From the NCBI GenBank assembly GCA_963817035.1, contig CAWFMM010000004.1, positions 1,364,001 through 1,428,000 on the forward strand: 64,000 nt of DNA. Reading direction: 5' to 3'. The DNA is from AC-49 sp963817035 (GTDB lineage: Bacteria > Actinomycetota > Thermoleophilia > Solirubrobacterales > Solirubrobacteraceae). This document shows, one piece after another, positions 62,419 to 64,000 of the stretch (positions within the stretch are counted from its first letter, which is position 1; every line of letters begins with the position of its first letter). The notes below the pieces were generated by a model. That model had not been told where the DNA came from. It did not search any database and saw only the letters and a list, made by a program, of their open reading frames with translations. Position numbers and translations under genes: made by a program.

Positions 62419-63642
62419 ATGGCTTCCGCACGCAAGGTGATGGTCGGGGGCGTGCAGATCGGCGGTGGCGCGCCTGTCGCCGTCCAGACGATGACCAAGA
62501 CCGAGACGGCCAACCTCTCGGCCACGATGGATCAGATCCGCCGCGTCGCCGACGCCGGCGCAGACATCGTGCGCGTCGCCGTGCCGCGCGAGAAGGACGT
62601 CGAGGCGCTGCGCACGATCGTCGCCCAGTCGCCGATACCGATCATCGCCGACATCCACTTCAACCACACGCTGGCGATCAAGGCGATCGACGCCGGCGCG
62701 CACTGCGTGCGGATCAATCCGGGCAACATCGGCGGCCCCGAGAAGACCGGCGAGGTCATCGAGCACGCCCGTGCCGCCGGGGTGCCGCTGCGCATCGGCG
62801 TCAACTCCGGCTCGCTGCCCGCGCACCTGCGCGACCTCGAGTTCACCGACCCGATCGCCGCGCTCGTCACCGCGGCGACCGAATGGGTCGAGCTCATGCA
62901 CCGCCTCGACTTCTACGACTTCAAGGTCTCGATGAAGTCGACCTCGGTCCCGAACACGATCGCGTCGAACCGGCTGCTGGCGCAGAAGATCGACCATCCG
63001 CTGCACCTCGGCGTGACCGAGGCGGGGACGAAGTGGACCGGCTCGCTCAAGAGCGCCGTCGGGCTGGGCACGCTGCTCGCCGACAACATCGGCGACACGA
63101 TCCGCATCTCGCTCTCGACGTTCCACGCCGAGGAGGAGGTCAAGGTCGCCTGGGAGATCCTCAAGGCGCTGAAGCTGCGCGAGCGCGGCCCGGTGCTGAT
63201 CGCCTGCCCGACGTGCGGGCGCCTGCAGTTCGACATGGACACCGTCGTGACCGAAGTCGAGCGCCGCCTGGAGGCCTACGATGACCCGATCGAGGTCTCG
63301 ATCCTCGGCTGCGCGGTCAACGGCATCGGCGAGGCGCGCCACGCCGATTTCGGGATCACCGGGGCCAAGGACTCGGCGATGATCTTCTCGCGCGGTGAGC
63401 CGCTGAAGAAGGTCGCGACCGAGAACCTCGTCGACGAGCTGTTCGCCGAGATCGACCGCTACTACGCGGCCGGCAAGAAGGTTGTCGTCGATGAGCGCGA
63501 GGCCGCCGAGGCGGCCGCGTGGCTGGCCGAGAACGAGGACGAGACGGCGATGACACCCGAGCGCATCGCCGCGATGGAGAAGCAGGCCGCGCTCGACGAG
63601 GCCGCCTCACCGGTCGACGGCCGGCGCTTCACCCGAGCCTGA
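62419..63642 (+). CDS. ispG: 4-hydroxy-3-methylbut-2-en-1-yl diphosphate synthase
   Basis: [4Fe-4S] enzyme of the MEP pathway. 407 residues. VQTMTKTETANLSATMDQI, VRVAVPREKDVEAL, ADIHFNHTLAIKA, RINPGNIGGPEK; cluster cysteines in IACPTCGRLQFD and SILGCAVNGIGEARHADFG. C-terminal extension of about 60 acidic/alanine-rich residues after the conserved core. Confidence 0.95.
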   Translation: MASARKVMVGGVQIGGGAPVAVQTMTKTETANLSATMDQIRRVADAGADIVRVAVPREKDVEALRTIVAQSPIPIIADIHFNHTLAIKAIDAGAHCVRINPGNIGGPEKTGEVIEHARAAGVPLRIGVNSGSLPAHLRDLEFTDPIAALVTAATEWVELMHRLDFYDFKVSMKSTSVPNTIASNRLLAQKIDHPLHLGVTEAGTKWTGSLKSAVGLGTLLADNIGDTIRISLSTFHAEEEVKVAWEILKALKLRERGPVLIACPTCGRLQFDMDTVVTEVERRLEAYDDPIEVSILGCAVNGIGEARHADFGITGAKDSAMIFSRGEPLKKVATENLVDELFAEIDRYYAAGKKVVVDEREAAEAAAWLAENEDETAMTPERIAAMEKQAALDEAASPVDGRRFTRA

Positions 63643-63752
63643 GTCAGACGCCGAGCGGGGAAACATCGGTGCGATGGTCGCCGCATGCGAGGGGCACGGT
63701 CGCCTGGATGGCGATCCCGCACCCGCACCCACCCGACGGGCTCGCGGCGATG

Positions 63753-63795
63753 GCCGCCGCGAGCGCGAGCAGCCCGGCCGGAGCCGGGAGGCGGC
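63753..63795. terminator. Nested hairpin between ispG and the sod gene
   Basis: Inner stem CCCGGC (63773-63778) with GCCGGG (63783-63788); outer stem GCCGCC (63753-63758) with GGCGGC (63790-63795). It lies between convergent genes, so a bidirectional terminator is likely. Confidence 0.45.
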
Positions 63796-63797
63796 GC

Positions 63798-64000
63798 CTA
63801 GCTCGCAGCGGCGTACCGCGAGGCGACGACGCCCCAGTCGACGACAGCCCACCAGGCCTTGAGGTAGTCCGGGCGCTTGTTCTGGTAGCTCAGGTAGTAG
63901 GCGTGCTCCCAGACGTCGTTACCGAGCAGCGGGGTCGCGCCGGATGACAGCGGGCTGTCCTGGTTGGCCGTGCTCGTGACCTTGAGCTCGCCGCCGTCGA
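63798..64000 (-). CDS. Superoxide dismutase (Fe/Mn family), C-terminal part only
   Basis: Stop TAG at 63800-63798; the gene runs off the right edge, so only about 67 C-terminal residues are seen: DGGELKVTSTANQDSPL, LLGNDVWEHAYYLSYQNKR, PDYLKAWWAVVDWGVVASRY. The metal-ligand Asp/His of the family (usually D-x-WEHAYY) are present as DVWEHAYYL, and the NQDSPL stretch is standard. Fe versus Mn use cannot be decided. Confidence 0.9.
   Translation of the reverse strand, partial: DGGELKVTSTANQDSPLSSGATPLLGNDVWEHAYYLSYQNKRPDYLKAWWAVVDWGVVASRYAAAS

Overview
The window is very GC-rich chromosomal DNA from an actinobacterium, most likely class Thermoleophilia (Solirubrobacterales or a near relative). 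This rests on the 16S gene text, SepF and a complete menaquinone pathway, a short-form HisG with HisZ, and small proteins typical of the phylum; the class placement is an inference. I see no CRISPR array, prophage, insertion sequence or tRNA gene. Nearly all of it is core metabolism, so the interest lies in gene expression signals and damaged genes rather than in a new accessory system.

Layout. 1-10.1 kb: menaquinone locus (menF partial, menD, menH, menC-menA-menB, menE and a methyltransferase that could be the last step), with an ArsR-SRPBCC fusion regulator, a short conserved gene and a broken secreted protein. 10.1-13.8 kb: ilvC-serC-serA. 14.0-16.0 kb: a heavily frameshifted amino-acid permease followed by a Usp gene. 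16.0-24.0 kb: leucine/isoleucine block (leucine-rich leader peptide, leuA, XRE-cupin regulator, leuC-leuD-leuB-ilvE, cimA). 24.0-27.0 kb: DegT aminotransferase, argH, 3-methyladenine glycosylase. 27.1-30.6 kb: divergent PBP1A and tyrS. 30.65-36.16 kb: a 16S-23S-5S rRNA operon with no spacer tRNA. 36.2-39.0 kb: small proteins, an MFS transporter and an HD-domain protein. 39.05-45.9 kb: murA, then hisZ-G-D-B-H-A-F. 46.0-48.9 kb: epimerase, small membrane protein, PQQ-like beta-propeller. 48.9-54.5 kb: broken tRNA nucleotidyltransferase, pgeF, YggS, sepF, proC, YggT, lspA, rluD. 54.6-61.3 kb: rpsB-tsf-pyrH-frr-uppS-cdsA-dxr-rseP. 61.3-64 kb: a divergent 2-hydroxyacid oxidase, ispG and a partial superoxide dismutase.

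Expression signals. Three kinds of gene junction recur: overlapping stop/start codons (ATGA, GTGA, TGATG), Shine-Dalgarno starts (leuA, ilvE, cimA, tsf, sepF), and starts preceded at only 6-9 nt by a TANNNT hexamer, the layout expected of leaderless transcripts. At eight junctions the upstream stop codon lies inside that hexamer. Three divergent pairs (menB/menE, 2-hydroxyacid oxidase/ispG, PBP1A/tyrS) have two opposed hexamers sharing one TA step. pyrH appears to begin with ATT. A 15-residue leucine-rich leader ORF precedes leuA.

Damage. menB, menE, the permease, the tRNA nucleotidyltransferase and one secreted protein need single-base corrections, mostly removal of one extra base. Because several are core genes, sequencing or assembly error is at least as likely as true decay.
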